Assembly: GCA_012735335.1 (NCBI GenBank)
Contig: JAAYHO010000499.1
Location: 1 to 7,143, forward strand
Source: Gammaproteobacteria bacterium
Lineage (GTDB): Bacteria > Pseudomonadota > Gammaproteobacteria > Pseudomonadales > Pseudomonadaceae
DNA length: 7,143 nucleotides
Reading direction: 5' to 3'
Positions within the stretch are counted from its first letter, which is position 1. The number at the start of each line of letters is the position of its first letter. The translations under genes were made by a program, and so were the position numbers. The notes beneath the pieces are model-generated. The model was not told the origin of the DNA and did no database searches. It saw nothing but the letters and a program-made list of their open reading frames with translations. Below, one piece after another: positions 1-6,749 of this stretch.

Positions 1-2300
1 CGCTGCAACAGAGCATCAATGAATTCCCCGGCCAGCTCCCGCTGGCCATGCTGGTAAGCGAAGCTGGCGCCAGCCCACAGGAGCTCCCGGTCCTGGGGAT
101 GCAGGGGCATGGCCTGGCGCAGGATCCGCAGCGCCTCCTCGGGCGCCGTGGGCTCCAGTGCCACCGCGAACACATAACCGGTACGGGGATTCTCCGGCTG
201 CAGCTCCCAGGCCCGGCGCAGATGATCCAGCGCTGACTCCCTCTGCTGCTGGCGCACCAGCGACAGTCCCAGCGCGTAATGCAGCATCCCCTCCTCGGGC
301 AGCCGCTCCAGCGCATCGCGCAGCAGGCGTTCCGCGGTCTTTTCCCGGCCCTGGATCCGGTATAGGTCAGCCAGATTCAGATAATTTCCTACCTCCAGCG
401 GCGCCGCGCTGATCGCACTGTCCCAGGCCTGCTCGGCCTCGCCGGTGCGCCCCTGGCGCAGCCGCAACAAACCCAGCTGCCCCAGGTGGCTGGCGCGGTC
501 GGCATGCAATTCCAGCTCTGCTTCGAATTCTGCCAGGGCGTGCCGGAAAGCCGCCTGACGATCTTCTGGCATCGGCACATCAGCCAACTGGCTGGCTACC
601 AGCGAACGCAGGCTGCGCAGCGGATCATCCAGCAGCGGCGCCAGAAGGTGCAGGCGTTGTTCCGGCGACGCCTCCTCGAGGGCCCGGACACTGCCCAGCC
701 GAACCAGTGGGTCACTGTCGCCCAACCCCTGTGCCAGCGCGCGCAGTTGCGCCGGGCCAAAGGGTGGACGCAGCCGCAGGGCGGCACTGCCGCGCACGAT
801 AGGCGGCAGCTGTGGACGCTCAAGCAGTTCGACCAGGCCTTGCTGCGCCGCGGGCTGCCCCAGATCAGCGGCCACTATGGTGGTGGCATGGGACGCCTCT
901 TGCCAGCGCCCCCCGGGGAACCAGCCGGCAATCTGTTGCGCCGCCCAGGGCGCGTCCCGTTCAGTGTGGCAGCTGCTGCAGGCGTCCGGCGCACCCAGCT
1001 GCTGTGCCAGGTCCGGACGGGGCACGCTTATGCTGTGATCCCGGCGGGGATCGATGACCATGTAGGTGCGCTCGGGCATGTGACAGCTGACGCATTGCGC
1101 CCCGCTGGAGTCCGGTGCATGACGGTGATGGGCCGGACGGTCGAACTCACTGGGCAGATGGCAGCTGCTGCACAGCGCATTGCCTTCGGCGCGCAGCTTC
1201 TGGCTGTGGGGCTCATGGCAGTCGCTGCAGGTCACGCCGGCTGCATGCATGCGGCTCTGGGCGAAGTTGCCACTGATGAAGACCTCTTCGCGCTGCTGGC
1301 CGTCCGCAAAATACAGCGGATCACTGAGCAGCTCGGGGCGATAGAAGTCCAGCAGCGGTAAGCCGGCGTGATAACCCTCGGCAACCGCGCTGCGCAGGGA
1401 GTGACACTGGGCGCAGACCTGCTGCTCCTTGTCCGTGACCAGAACTTCGCTGCGCCGTGCGGTGACCCTTTCCACCTCGTGCAGCCAGTGCATGTCGCGG
1501 CGCTCGTCCAGCAGGACGGTCAATCCCAGATCGGCGGTGTGCTCTCCGGTTTCAGCCCAGTGCAGGTGCCGACTGCCTGGTCCGTGGCAGGCTTCACAAC
1601 CAACGCCCAATTCCGACCAGGCAGGAGTAAAGACCTGCGCCTGTGCATCAAAGCCTTTGCGGTAGTCGGTGACATGGCAATCCGCGCACATGAAGTTCAG
1701 GTTCTGCGCCGGACCAGTCCAGTGCAGCGGATCCGTGTGCGTCACCTGCTCCTCGGGGTACAGGTGAAACCAGCGCTGGCCGCCCCGCTCAGCCGGGCGC
1801 GTGTCCCAGGCAATGGATAAGGCCTGCAGCCGCCCCTGCCCCAGATCCACGACATATTGCTGTAGCGGATCGAGCCCGAAGGTATAGAGCACTTCATGCT
1901 CGACCAGCTCGCCGTCAGAACCATCAGTGGTGACGAAAAAGCGCCCCTCGCGTTGTTCGAACCGGGAGACCGTACCGGCATATTCGAAGCGGGCACCTGC
2001 GAAGTCCGCCAGCACCGTCTCGGCAGTGGCATGAGCCATCGCATGATGATGCTGTGAGTCGCGCCAGGCCTGATGCTGTTCGTCATGACAGCCGGCACAG
2101 CTGGCGCTGCCGGTGAATTGCGCGGCGGCCGACGCAGCCCCTGGCGATGTTGCCGGGGCAGCCTCCGTCACGCTGACCGGTGCCTGCCGGTCGGCACGCT
2201 GCTGGCTGGCAAGATAGCCGGCCAGCGCCAGCAACAACAAGGCACCAGCCAGCGCCAGCCAGCGCCACCGTCTGCGGGCGTCATTTGGGGAAACAGCCAT
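1..2300 (-). CDS. Octaheme cytochrome c with HEAT-like and TPR repeats, 3' end cut off by the window edge
   Basis: Reading the minus strand from the ATG at 2300 gives 766 uninterrupted codons that leave the window without a stop. Residues 13-30 form one hydrophobic segment after an Arg-rich start, fitting a signal anchor that places the rest in the periplasm. Eight CXXCH heme-binding motifs begin at residues 68, 205, 235, 296, 358, 377, 403 and 441. Block 1 and the CEACHGPGSRH block resemble the cytochrome c554-like domain, and a His cluster (84-86, 90) follows heme 1. Residues about 485-575 look like HEAT repeats (DSDPLVRLGSVRAL, DDPLRSLRSLVASQL). Residues about 603-766 form four to five TPRs. 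The start is bounded by an in-frame stop at 2313-2315, and a weak GGA lies 7 bases before the ATG. Known relatives are usually annotated only as multiheme cytochrome or TPR protein. A role in periplasmic electron transfer coupled to protein docking is inferred, and the redox partner is unknown. It is transcribed divergently from the porin-sulfatase pair. Confidence 0.93.
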   Translation of the reverse strand, partial: MAVSPNDARRRWRWLALAGALLLLALAGYLASQQRADRQAPVSVTEAAPATSPGAASAAAQFTGSASCAGCHDEQHQAWRDSQHHHAMAHATAETVLADFAGARFEYAGTVSRFEQREGRFFVTTDGSDGELVEHEVLYTFGLDPLQQYVVDLGQGRLQALSIAWDTRPAERGGQRWFHLYPEEQVTHTDPLHWTGPAQNLNFMCADCHVTDYRKGFDAQAQVFTPAWSELGVGCEACHGPGSRHLHWAETGEHTADLGLTVLLDERRDMHWLHEVERVTARRSEVLVTDKEQQVCAQCHSLRSAVAEGYHAGLPLLDFYRPELLSDPLYFADGQQREEVFISGNFAQSRMHAAGVTCSDCHEPHSQKLRAEGNALCSSCHLPSEFDRPAHHRHAPDSSGAQCVSCHMPERTYMVIDPRRDHSISVPRPDLAQQLGAPDACSSCHTERDAPWAAQQIAGWFPGGRWQEASHATTIVAADLGQPAAQQGLVELLERPQLPPIVRGSAALRLRPPFGPAQLRALAQGLGDSDPLVRLGSVRALEEASPEQRLHLLAPLLDDPLRSLRSLVASQLADVPMPEDRQAAFRHALAEFEAELELHADRASHLGQLGLLRLRQGRTGEAEQAWDSAISAAPLEVGNYLNLADLYRIQGREKTAERLLRDALERLPEEGMLHYALGLSLVRQQQRESALDHLRRAWELQPENPRTGYVFAVALEPTAPEEALRILRQAMPLHPQDRELLWAGASFAYQHGQRELAGEFIDALLQ

Positions 2301-2413
2301 GTTGCCATCCAATCATCTCTGAACTGCGCCAATAGTGCACCGGGGACCAGCCCAGCGCCAGCGCTGACCGGCCGCAGGTGCAGGTCATCCGGAAATAACT
2401 GCGCTGTCAGACA

Positions 2414-2430
2414 AGCCCTTGCGCAGGGCT
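2414..2430. repeat. Short inverted repeat in the divergent intergenic region
   Basis: AGCCCT (2414-2419) and AGGGCT (2425-2430) are perfectly complementary around a 5-base centre. It lies between the cytochrome gene (minus) and the porin gene (plus), so it could be an operator for either promoter or a small hairpin. No T-tract follows, so it is not a convincing terminator. I could not identify a convincing sigma-70 or sigma-54 promoter on either strand of 2301-2496. Confidence 0.4.
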
Positions 2431-2462
2431 GATACCCGATCCCCTGCCATCTGGAGATACTC

Positions 2463-2487
2463 ACCTGGCCAATAACAACAACCAGGT
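2463..2487 (+). promoter_or_regulatory. Hairpin that would pair with the porin Shine-Dalgarno region
   Basis: ACCTGG (2463-2468) is complementary to CCAGGT (2482-2487), giving a 6-bp stem with a 13-base A-rich loop. The AGGT inside the right arm, ending 9 bases before the ATG at 2497, is the only Shine-Dalgarno-like sequence for the porin. The structure could therefore limit ribosome access. This is seen directly as base complementarity; any regulatory role is inference. The stem is short and could be coincidental. Confidence 0.35.
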
Positions 2488-2496
2488 CATTTACCC

Positions 2497-3915
2497 ATGC
2501 GCGTCCTGATCACTGCCTTGCCCATTCCCGTCCTGCTACTGTGCGCCAGCATGAGCCCGGCCAGCCATGCCCAAGCCCGGACTCCATCCGCCAACCCGAT
2601 GGAGCACAGCCGTCCGTTCCAGGCCGGCGCGTCCCGGCAGCTGGAGAACTACCGTTTTCTGGAAGAAGCGGGCAAGCGTACCGATCCCTTCGACAACCTG
2701 CGCTACCACCGCCTGGGTGACTCGGCCTGGCTGCAATTGGGCGGCGAACTGCGTTATGCCTTCACCTACGCCGACAATGTCGCCTATGACATGGCTGGAC
2801 AGGGCGATGACAATTATATCCAGCAGCGGGCCCAGGCCCACGCCAGCCTGCACCTGTGGGACAACCGGATACGCACCTTCGTGCAGCTGCAGAATACCCG
2901 CAGCTGGAACCAGCACTCGCCCCTCCCCCGGGACGAAAGCCGCAACGACATCGCCCAGGCGTTCATTGACGCCCACTTCACCCTGGGACCGCTGCAGAGC
3001 ACCGCTCGCGTGGGGCGGCAGGAGGTCCAGTACGGCCAGGGCGCGCTGCTCAACATCGGCGAACAACCCAACGTGCGCCAGGCCTTTGATGGGGCCATAC
3101 TCAAGTTCAGGACGCTGGGCAACCACCAGCTGGATCTGCTGGCACTGCGCCCCATCAGTTATGACACCGACAACTTTGATGACCGCAGCGACGACAACAC
3201 CCTGCTACTCGGTGTCTATGCCAGCCTGGCATTGACACCGCAGCGTGGCGTCGATTTCTACGGCATCACCCGGGATATGGACGAACGGCTGTTCCAGGGT
3301 TTCAATGGCAAGGAAGAACGTCACACACTCGGCTCCCGCCTGTTCGGCAGGCACCAGCAACTGGACTGGAACTGGGACCTGATGTGGCAGGGCGGCGAGC
3401 ATGCAAGCCGGGATATCCGCGCCTGGGGCTTGCGCAGCGATAACGGCTACACTTTCGACACACCCAGCCGGGTGCGCGTCGGCATGCATCTGGATGTGGC
3501 CAGCGGCGGCAACCCGCTGTCCACCTCGACCAGCCGGACCTTCGATGCGCTCTACCCGCGGAATGGGACATACGGCGAGGCCAACATGATAACCATGTCC
3601 AACCTGATTCTCGTCGGTCCGTCGCTGAACTTCCATCCGGCCCGCACCCTTGAGGTGATCTCGTCGATCATGCAGACCTGGCGCCACTCATCGGATGACT
3701 ATGTCTATCTGCCGGGCGTACGGCCACTGGGCGCCACGCTGAACAACGATGAGCGCGAGATCGGCACCACCTACCAGTTTTCTGGCCGCTGGCAACCAAC
3801 TCCGAATATCAATATCGACCTGCATGCCATGCATCTGGCCGCGGGCAAGGCCATCACCCGGGCCGGTGGTCACGACAACAATACCGTCGTACTGCGCACC
3901 GCAGTGCGCTTCTGA
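2497..3915 (+). CDS. Alginate-export-family outer-membrane beta-barrel porin
   Basis: This 472-residue protein is a typical size for the alginate export family (AlgE-like single-chain beta-barrels). Residues 1-25 form a Sec signal peptide: MR, a hydrophobic core, then cleavage probably after SHA (25) or AQA (27). The mature part has many alternating hydrophobic/aromatic strands (LQLGGELRYAFTYA, RIRTFVQLQNTRSW, GVDFYGITRDMD). It contains the family-like segment FDALYPRNGTYGEANMITMSNLI at about 348-370. It ends in VVLRTAVRF, a C-terminal aromatic strand expected for BAM-dependent insertion. Family members move anionic polysaccharides or small organic compounds across the outer membrane; calling this an alginate exporter would be an overreach because no alginate genes are present. 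It is followed after 61 bp by a sulfatase with no terminator between, so uptake of a sulfated compound is a reasonable inference. The ribosome-binding site is weak. Confidence 0.9.
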   Translation: MRVLITALPIPVLLLCASMSPASHAQARTPSANPMEHSRPFQAGASRQLENYRFLEEAGKRTDPFDNLRYHRLGDSAWLQLGGELRYAFTYADNVAYDMAGQGDDNYIQQRAQAHASLHLWDNRIRTFVQLQNTRSWNQHSPLPRDESRNDIAQAFIDAHFTLGPLQSTARVGRQEVQYGQGALLNIGEQPNVRQAFDGAILKFRTLGNHQLDLLALRPISYDTDNFDDRSDDNTLLLGVYASLALTPQRGVDFYGITRDMDERLFQGFNGKEERHTLGSRLFGRHQQLDWNWDLMWQGGEHASRDIRAWGLRSDNGYTFDTPSRVRVGMHLDVASGGNPLSTSTSRTFDALYPRNGTYGEANMITMSNLILVGPSLNFHPARTLEVISSIMQTWRHSSDDYVYLPGVRPLGATLNNDEREIGTTYQFSGRWQPTPNINIDLHAMHLAAGKAITRAGGHDNNTVVLRTAVRF

Positions 3916-3963
3916 AAACAACAGGAACCCGGCGACCATGCACCGCCGACTCAATACAGCAAT

Positions 3964-3970
3964 AGAGGAA
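3964..3970 (+). promoter_or_regulatory. Ribosome binding site deciding the sulfatase start
   Basis: AGAGGAA lies 6 bases before the ATG at 3977 and places the start directly before a clean signal peptide. An in-frame ATG at 3938, with a weaker AGGAA 10 bases upstream, would add 13 mostly polar residues before the signal peptide and is less likely. The reading frame stays open further upstream, but that extension overlaps the porin gene. Confidence 0.75.
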
Positions 3971-3976
3971 ACAACC

Positions 3977-5644
3977 ATGAGCATCAGAAGACTCGGCTGG
4001 GCCCTGTGCCTGTCGGCACTGTTCACCGTTTCAGCGCAAGCAGAGGAGAAGCAGCCCAACTTCCTGATCATCCTGGCGGATGATCTGGGTTATAGCGACA
4101 TCAGCAGCTTCGGTGGCGAGATTGCCACCCCGCATATCGACGCCCTGGCCAATGAGGGTGTACGGCTGACCAACTTTCATGCGGCACCCACCTGCTCCCC
4201 CGCTCGCTCCATGCTGATGTCCGGCACCGACAGTCACATGGCCGGACTGGGCAACATGGGCGAGCTGATTCAACCATTCCAACGGGATCAGCCGGGCTAC
4301 GAAGGTTATCTCAATGACCGCGTGGTCAGCATCGCGGAAGTACTCGGCGAGGGCGGCTACAACACCTATACCGTGGGCAAGTGGCATCTGGGTCGCACCG
4401 AGGAGACCAGCCCCGCTGCCCGTGGCTTCGATCGCTCCTATATCCTGGTACAGGGCGGTGCCAGCCACTTCGATGACCAGTTCGCAATCATCAGCAACGA
4501 TCCCAAGGCCATCTACCGTGAAGATGGCAAGCAGGTGAGCGCGCCGGAGGGTTTCTACTCAACGGAGTTCTACACCGACACCATGCTTGATTACATCGAT
4601 ACCGGTCGCAAGAACGGCAAGCCGTTCTTCGCCCTGCTCTCCTACACCTCGCCACACTGGCCGCTGCATGTGCCTGATGACTGGCTGGACAAGTACGAAG
4701 GGCGCTATTCGCAAGGCTACGAAACCATCCGTCAGGAGCGTCTGGCGCGCATGAAGAAAATGGGGTTGCTGCCGGCGCATGTGGAAGCCAACCTGCCGAT
4801 GGAAGGCGCCCTGCCGAGCTGGGACCAGCTGACCGAGGAACAGAAGAAGACTGAAGCGCGCAGCATGGAGATCTACGCCTCCATGGTCGACAACATGGAT
4901 CACCACATCGGCCGGGTTATCGACTACCTGAAGCAAACCGGCGAATACGACAACACCGTCATCCTGTTCTTCTCCGACAACGGTGCGGACGGCAACAACC
5001 CCGAGGACCTGCCGGGCAACGACGTATGGATGAAGGAGTTCGACAACAGCCTGGCTAACATGGGCCGACGGGGCTCCTTCATCGCCTACGGCCCCCAATG
5101 GGCCCAGGTAAGCACGACGCCATTTCCGCTGTTCAAGGGACTGACCAGCCAGGGCGGGATTCAGGTACCGGCAATCATCCGTCACCCCGATGTCAGCAAA
5201 CCGGGCAGCATCAACAATGAGCTGTCACATGTCATGGACGTGATGCCGACCTTCCTTGAAATGGCCGGTATCAAACAGCCGGAAGGCACCTTCAACGGCC
5301 GCAACGTAGCGCCGATCGAGGGCATTTCCATGCTGCCGATCCTGCAGAACAAGCCCATGCCAGAGCGTGCCATCGGCTGGGAACTGTTCGGTCGCAAGGC
5401 GCTGCGCAAGGGTGAATGGAAGATCACCAACATGAACCCGCCCTACGGCACCGCCGAGTGGCAGCTGTATAACCTGGCCGATGATCCGGCTGAAAGCAGG
5501 AACCTGGCTGCCAGCCAGCCGGCGAAGCTCGCCGAGCTGCTGAAGGATTGGGACGCCTACGTGGCCCGCAATAATGTCCTCACCGGTGAGTTCGACCTGC
5601 GCTACGGCTTCGACACCTGCCTGTACGAGCGCTGCTTCAAATAA
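3977..5644 (+). CDS. Secreted type I sulfatase (AtsA-like arylsulfatase)
   Basis: A 555-residue sulfatase that hydrolyses sulfate esters using a formylglycine made from Cys73 in the C-S-P-A-R motif (73-77). The full active-site set is visible: Asp35/Asp36 and Asp334/Asn335 for the divalent metal, Arg77, Lys135 and His137 (GKWHLG), His227 (SPHWPLH) and Lys387 (FKGLTSQGG). The spacing follows Pseudomonas aeruginosa AtsA closely (known formylglycine at 51, 22 residues earlier there). Unlike that enzyme, this one starts with a signal peptide (1-22, cleavage after AQA) and so should be periplasmic. The C-terminal region carries IGWELFGRKALRKGEWKI and LYNLADDPAESRNL, typical of this family. Mature Cys548 and Cys553 could form a disulfide. 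It is probably cotranscribed with the upstream porin. No sulfatase-maturing enzyme is in the window. The natural substrate (aryl, alkyl or carbohydrate sulfate) cannot be determined from sequence. Confidence 0.95.
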   Translation: MSIRRLGWALCLSALFTVSAQAEEKQPNFLIILADDLGYSDISSFGGEIATPHIDALANEGVRLTNFHAAPTCSPARSMLMSGTDSHMAGLGNMGELIQPFQRDQPGYEGYLNDRVVSIAEVLGEGGYNTYTVGKWHLGRTEETSPAARGFDRSYILVQGGASHFDDQFAIISNDPKAIYREDGKQVSAPEGFYSTEFYTDTMLDYIDTGRKNGKPFFALLSYTSPHWPLHVPDDWLDKYEGRYSQGYETIRQERLARMKKMGLLPAHVEANLPMEGALPSWDQLTEEQKKTEARSMEIYASMVDNMDHHIGRVIDYLKQTGEYDNTVILFFSDNGADGNNPEDLPGNDVWMKEFDNSLANMGRRGSFIAYGPQWAQVSTTPFPLFKGLTSQGGIQVPAIIRHPDVSKPGSINNELSHVMDVMPTFLEMAGIKQPEGTFNGRNVAPIEGISMLPILQNKPMPERAIGWELFGRKALRKGEWKITNMNPPYGTAEWQLYNLADDPAESRNLAASQPAKLAELLKDWDAYVARNNVLTGEFDLRYGFDTCLYERCFK

Positions 5645-5652
5645 GCATCCTC

Positions 5653-5681
5653 AGAGGCTGCCTGCTTCCAGGGCAGCCTCT
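5653..5681. terminator. Hairpin terminator between convergent genes
   Basis: AGAGGCTGCC (5653-5662) pairs perfectly with GGCAGCCTCT (5672-5681) around a 9-base loop. It starts 9 bases after the sulfatase stop and ends 17 bases before the regulator's stop on the other strand, so it can serve both. The T-tract is poor on both sides (CTTACGG on plus, GAGGATGCTTATTT on minus), so efficiency is uncertain. The symmetry and location make termination the best reading. Confidence 0.8.
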
Positions 5682-5698
5682 CTTACGGCCCCTGAAAC

Positions 5699-6679
5699 TC
5701 AGAAACGCGCCAGTGTCTCGGACGGCAGTTCGCCGAACACCTGCCTGTACGCAGCGGTGAAATGACTGGGCTGGGCAAAACCCAGACGATGGGCCAGCTC
5801 TGCCAATTGCACGTCACCCGGCCGCGCCTTGCGCAGGCACTCCCTGGCCAGGTTCAGACGACATTGCTGCAGGTAGCGCAGCGGACTGGTCTGCAGATTG
5901 TCCCGGAACGCTTGCTCCAGACTGCGGCGACTGACGCCACTGATCCGCACCAGCGCCTCGATCGACCAAGGCTGGTCGATATTTGCATGAATGTAATCCA
6001 CCGCCCGCTTGAGCGCGCCAGGCATGATGCACCGCTCGGTGACCCGGGATTGTGCAGGAAGCAGTTGCAGAAGGTTCTCGCAGAACAGCGACTGAAGATG
6101 TTGCAGAGCAATCGGCGAGCCGAACACTCCTCCCCCCTGACGAAACTCGGCATCGGCCAGACGCAGCAGGTTGGCCATGCTGACCAGCGCCGGGTGCTGC
6201 TGCTCGATACACACCACCCGCTCGGTCAATAAGGGGGTCGGCCAATCGTACGCTGCCTCTATATGTTCGCGCAACAACCCGCCGTCCAGTGAAGCGACAA
6301 TGGCCCGGGTTCCGCCCTGCCAGACAATGTCGATTTCATGCTCTGGGGTAAACAGGATCATCTCTCCGGCCGCGACCTGCTGGCCACTGCGCAGGTCGCG
6401 GATGCCCCCTTCCAGCGGCAGGATGCCGTGCCAGGACGCCAGAGGTGTGGAAGTGACCGCCACAGCACTGTCACCCCAGTAGGCACCGAACAGTTTTATC
6501 TGCGGCATCTCCCGCAGGGTGAACTGGATATCCGCACGAGCGCCACGCTTCTGCGGTCGCACGGTACGCGATTCGCTGAAGTTACCGTTGAGAGTCGCCG
6601 CAGCCTCTTCAAAGCTCTGCGAGGCAAGCAGGGCGCCCGGTGCAAAGGGCAGTCGTTGTATTGGTTGCTGAGCGGGCAT
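5699..6679 (-). CDS. AraC/XylS-family transcriptional regulator
   Basis: A 326-residue regulator. Residues about 15-210 match the AraC-binding-like sensor domain seen in XylS/FeaR-type proteins (LPLEGGIRDLRSGQQVAAGEMILFTPE at 88-114). The C-terminal domain has two helix-turn-helix units: SIEALVRISGVSRRSLEQAFRD (239-260) and QLAELAHRLGFAQPSHFTAAYRQVFGELPS (291-320), the second being the classic AraC signature. The start was placed at ATG 6679 because AGGAGG (6686-6691) sits 6 bases before it. A GTG at 6685 in the same frame directly abuts that site and is unlikely to be used. It is convergent with the sulfatase and downstream of the acyl-CoA synthetase on the same strand. Effector and targets are unknown; the porin-sulfatase pair, the acyl-CoA synthetase cluster and its own promoter are all plausible targets. 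Confidence 0.93.
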   Translation of the reverse strand: MPAQQPIQRLPFAPGALLASQSFEEAAATLNGNFSESRTVRPQKRGARADIQFTLREMPQIKLFGAYWGDSAVAVTSTPLASWHGILPLEGGIRDLRSGQQVAAGEMILFTPEHEIDIVWQGGTRAIVASLDGGLLREHIEAAYDWPTPLLTERVVCIEQQHPALVSMANLLRLADAEFRQGGGVFGSPIALQHLQSLFCENLLQLLPAQSRVTERCIMPGALKRAVDYIHANIDQPWSIEALVRISGVSRRSLEQAFRDNLQTSPLRYLQQCRLNLARECLRKARPGDVQLAELAHRLGFAQPSHFTAAYRQVFGELPSETLARF

Positions 6680-6685
6680 GGACAC

Positions 6686-6691
6686 CCTCCT
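6686..6691 (-). promoter_or_regulatory. Strong ribosome binding site of the AraC-family gene
   Basis: AGGAGG on the minus strand, 6 bases upstream of ATG 6679. It supports the ATG rather than the GTG at 6685 as start codon, shortening the protein by two residues relative to the longest reading. Confidence 0.85.
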
Positions 6692-6703
6692 GAAGATGTG
6701 TCT

Positions 6704-6729
6704 GTCCCGGATACGGTGATCCGGGGGAC
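6704..6729. repeat. Imperfect inverted repeat in the regulator's leader region
   Basis: GTCCCGGAT (6704-6712) is matched by ATCCGGGGGAC (6719-6729), complementary apart from two extra G residues, around a 6-base centre. It lies 13 bases upstream of the regulator's ribosome binding site and overlaps the perfect palindrome that follows. It could be an operator half or a leader hairpin. No T-run follows on the minus strand, so it is not a clear terminator for the acyl-CoA synthetase. Confidence 0.45.
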
Positions 6730-6738
6730 CAGCTGGTC
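6727..6738. promoter_or_regulatory. Perfect 12-bp palindrome, candidate operator
   Basis: GACCAGCTGGTC is a perfect 12-bp palindrome in the 117-bp gap between the acyl-CoA synthetase and the AraC-family gene. It lies just downstream of a possible -10 box, a position suited to repression. AraC-type proteins usually bind direct repeats, so a different dimeric regulator may be involved. No function is shown by the sequence itself. Confidence 0.45.
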
Positions 6739-6749
6739 ATGAATGCGAC

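Noticed and set aside
486..1361. 291-residue plus-strand open frame
   Set aside because: Antisense to the octaheme cytochrome gene, which has CXXCH motifs and repeats throughout. The plus-frame product has no recognisable domain and is a high-G+C shadow.
1368..1820. 150-residue plus-strand open frame
   Set aside because: Also antisense to the heme-binding region of the cytochrome; no recognisable domain.
2463..2487. Riboswitch upstream of the porin
   Set aside because: Only a single 6-bp stem is visible, with none of the conserved core elements of known riboswitch classes.
2301..2496. Sigma-70 or sigma-54 promoters for the divergent genes
   Set aside because: GATACT (2456-2461) resembles a -10 box but has no acceptable -35, and no TGGCAC/TTGCA pair was found, so no promoter is called.
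2533..2544. Possible lipoprotein signal (LLLC) at the porin N-terminus
   Set aside because: The residue before Cys16 is Leu, which does not fit the lipobox, and a good signal peptidase I site follows at SHA/AQA.
2536..3126. 196-residue minus-strand open frame inside the porin gene
   Set aside because: Shadow of the alginate-export-family gene; the plus frame has a signal peptide and a complete beta-barrel pattern.
3749..3976. Upstream extension of the sulfatase reading frame
   Set aside because: It overlaps the porin gene and would bury the signal peptide. AGAGGAA before ATG 3977 fits the shorter start.
4559..5185. 208-residue minus-strand open frame inside the sulfatase gene
   Set aside because: Antisense to conserved sulfatase catalytic regions and without recognisable motifs.
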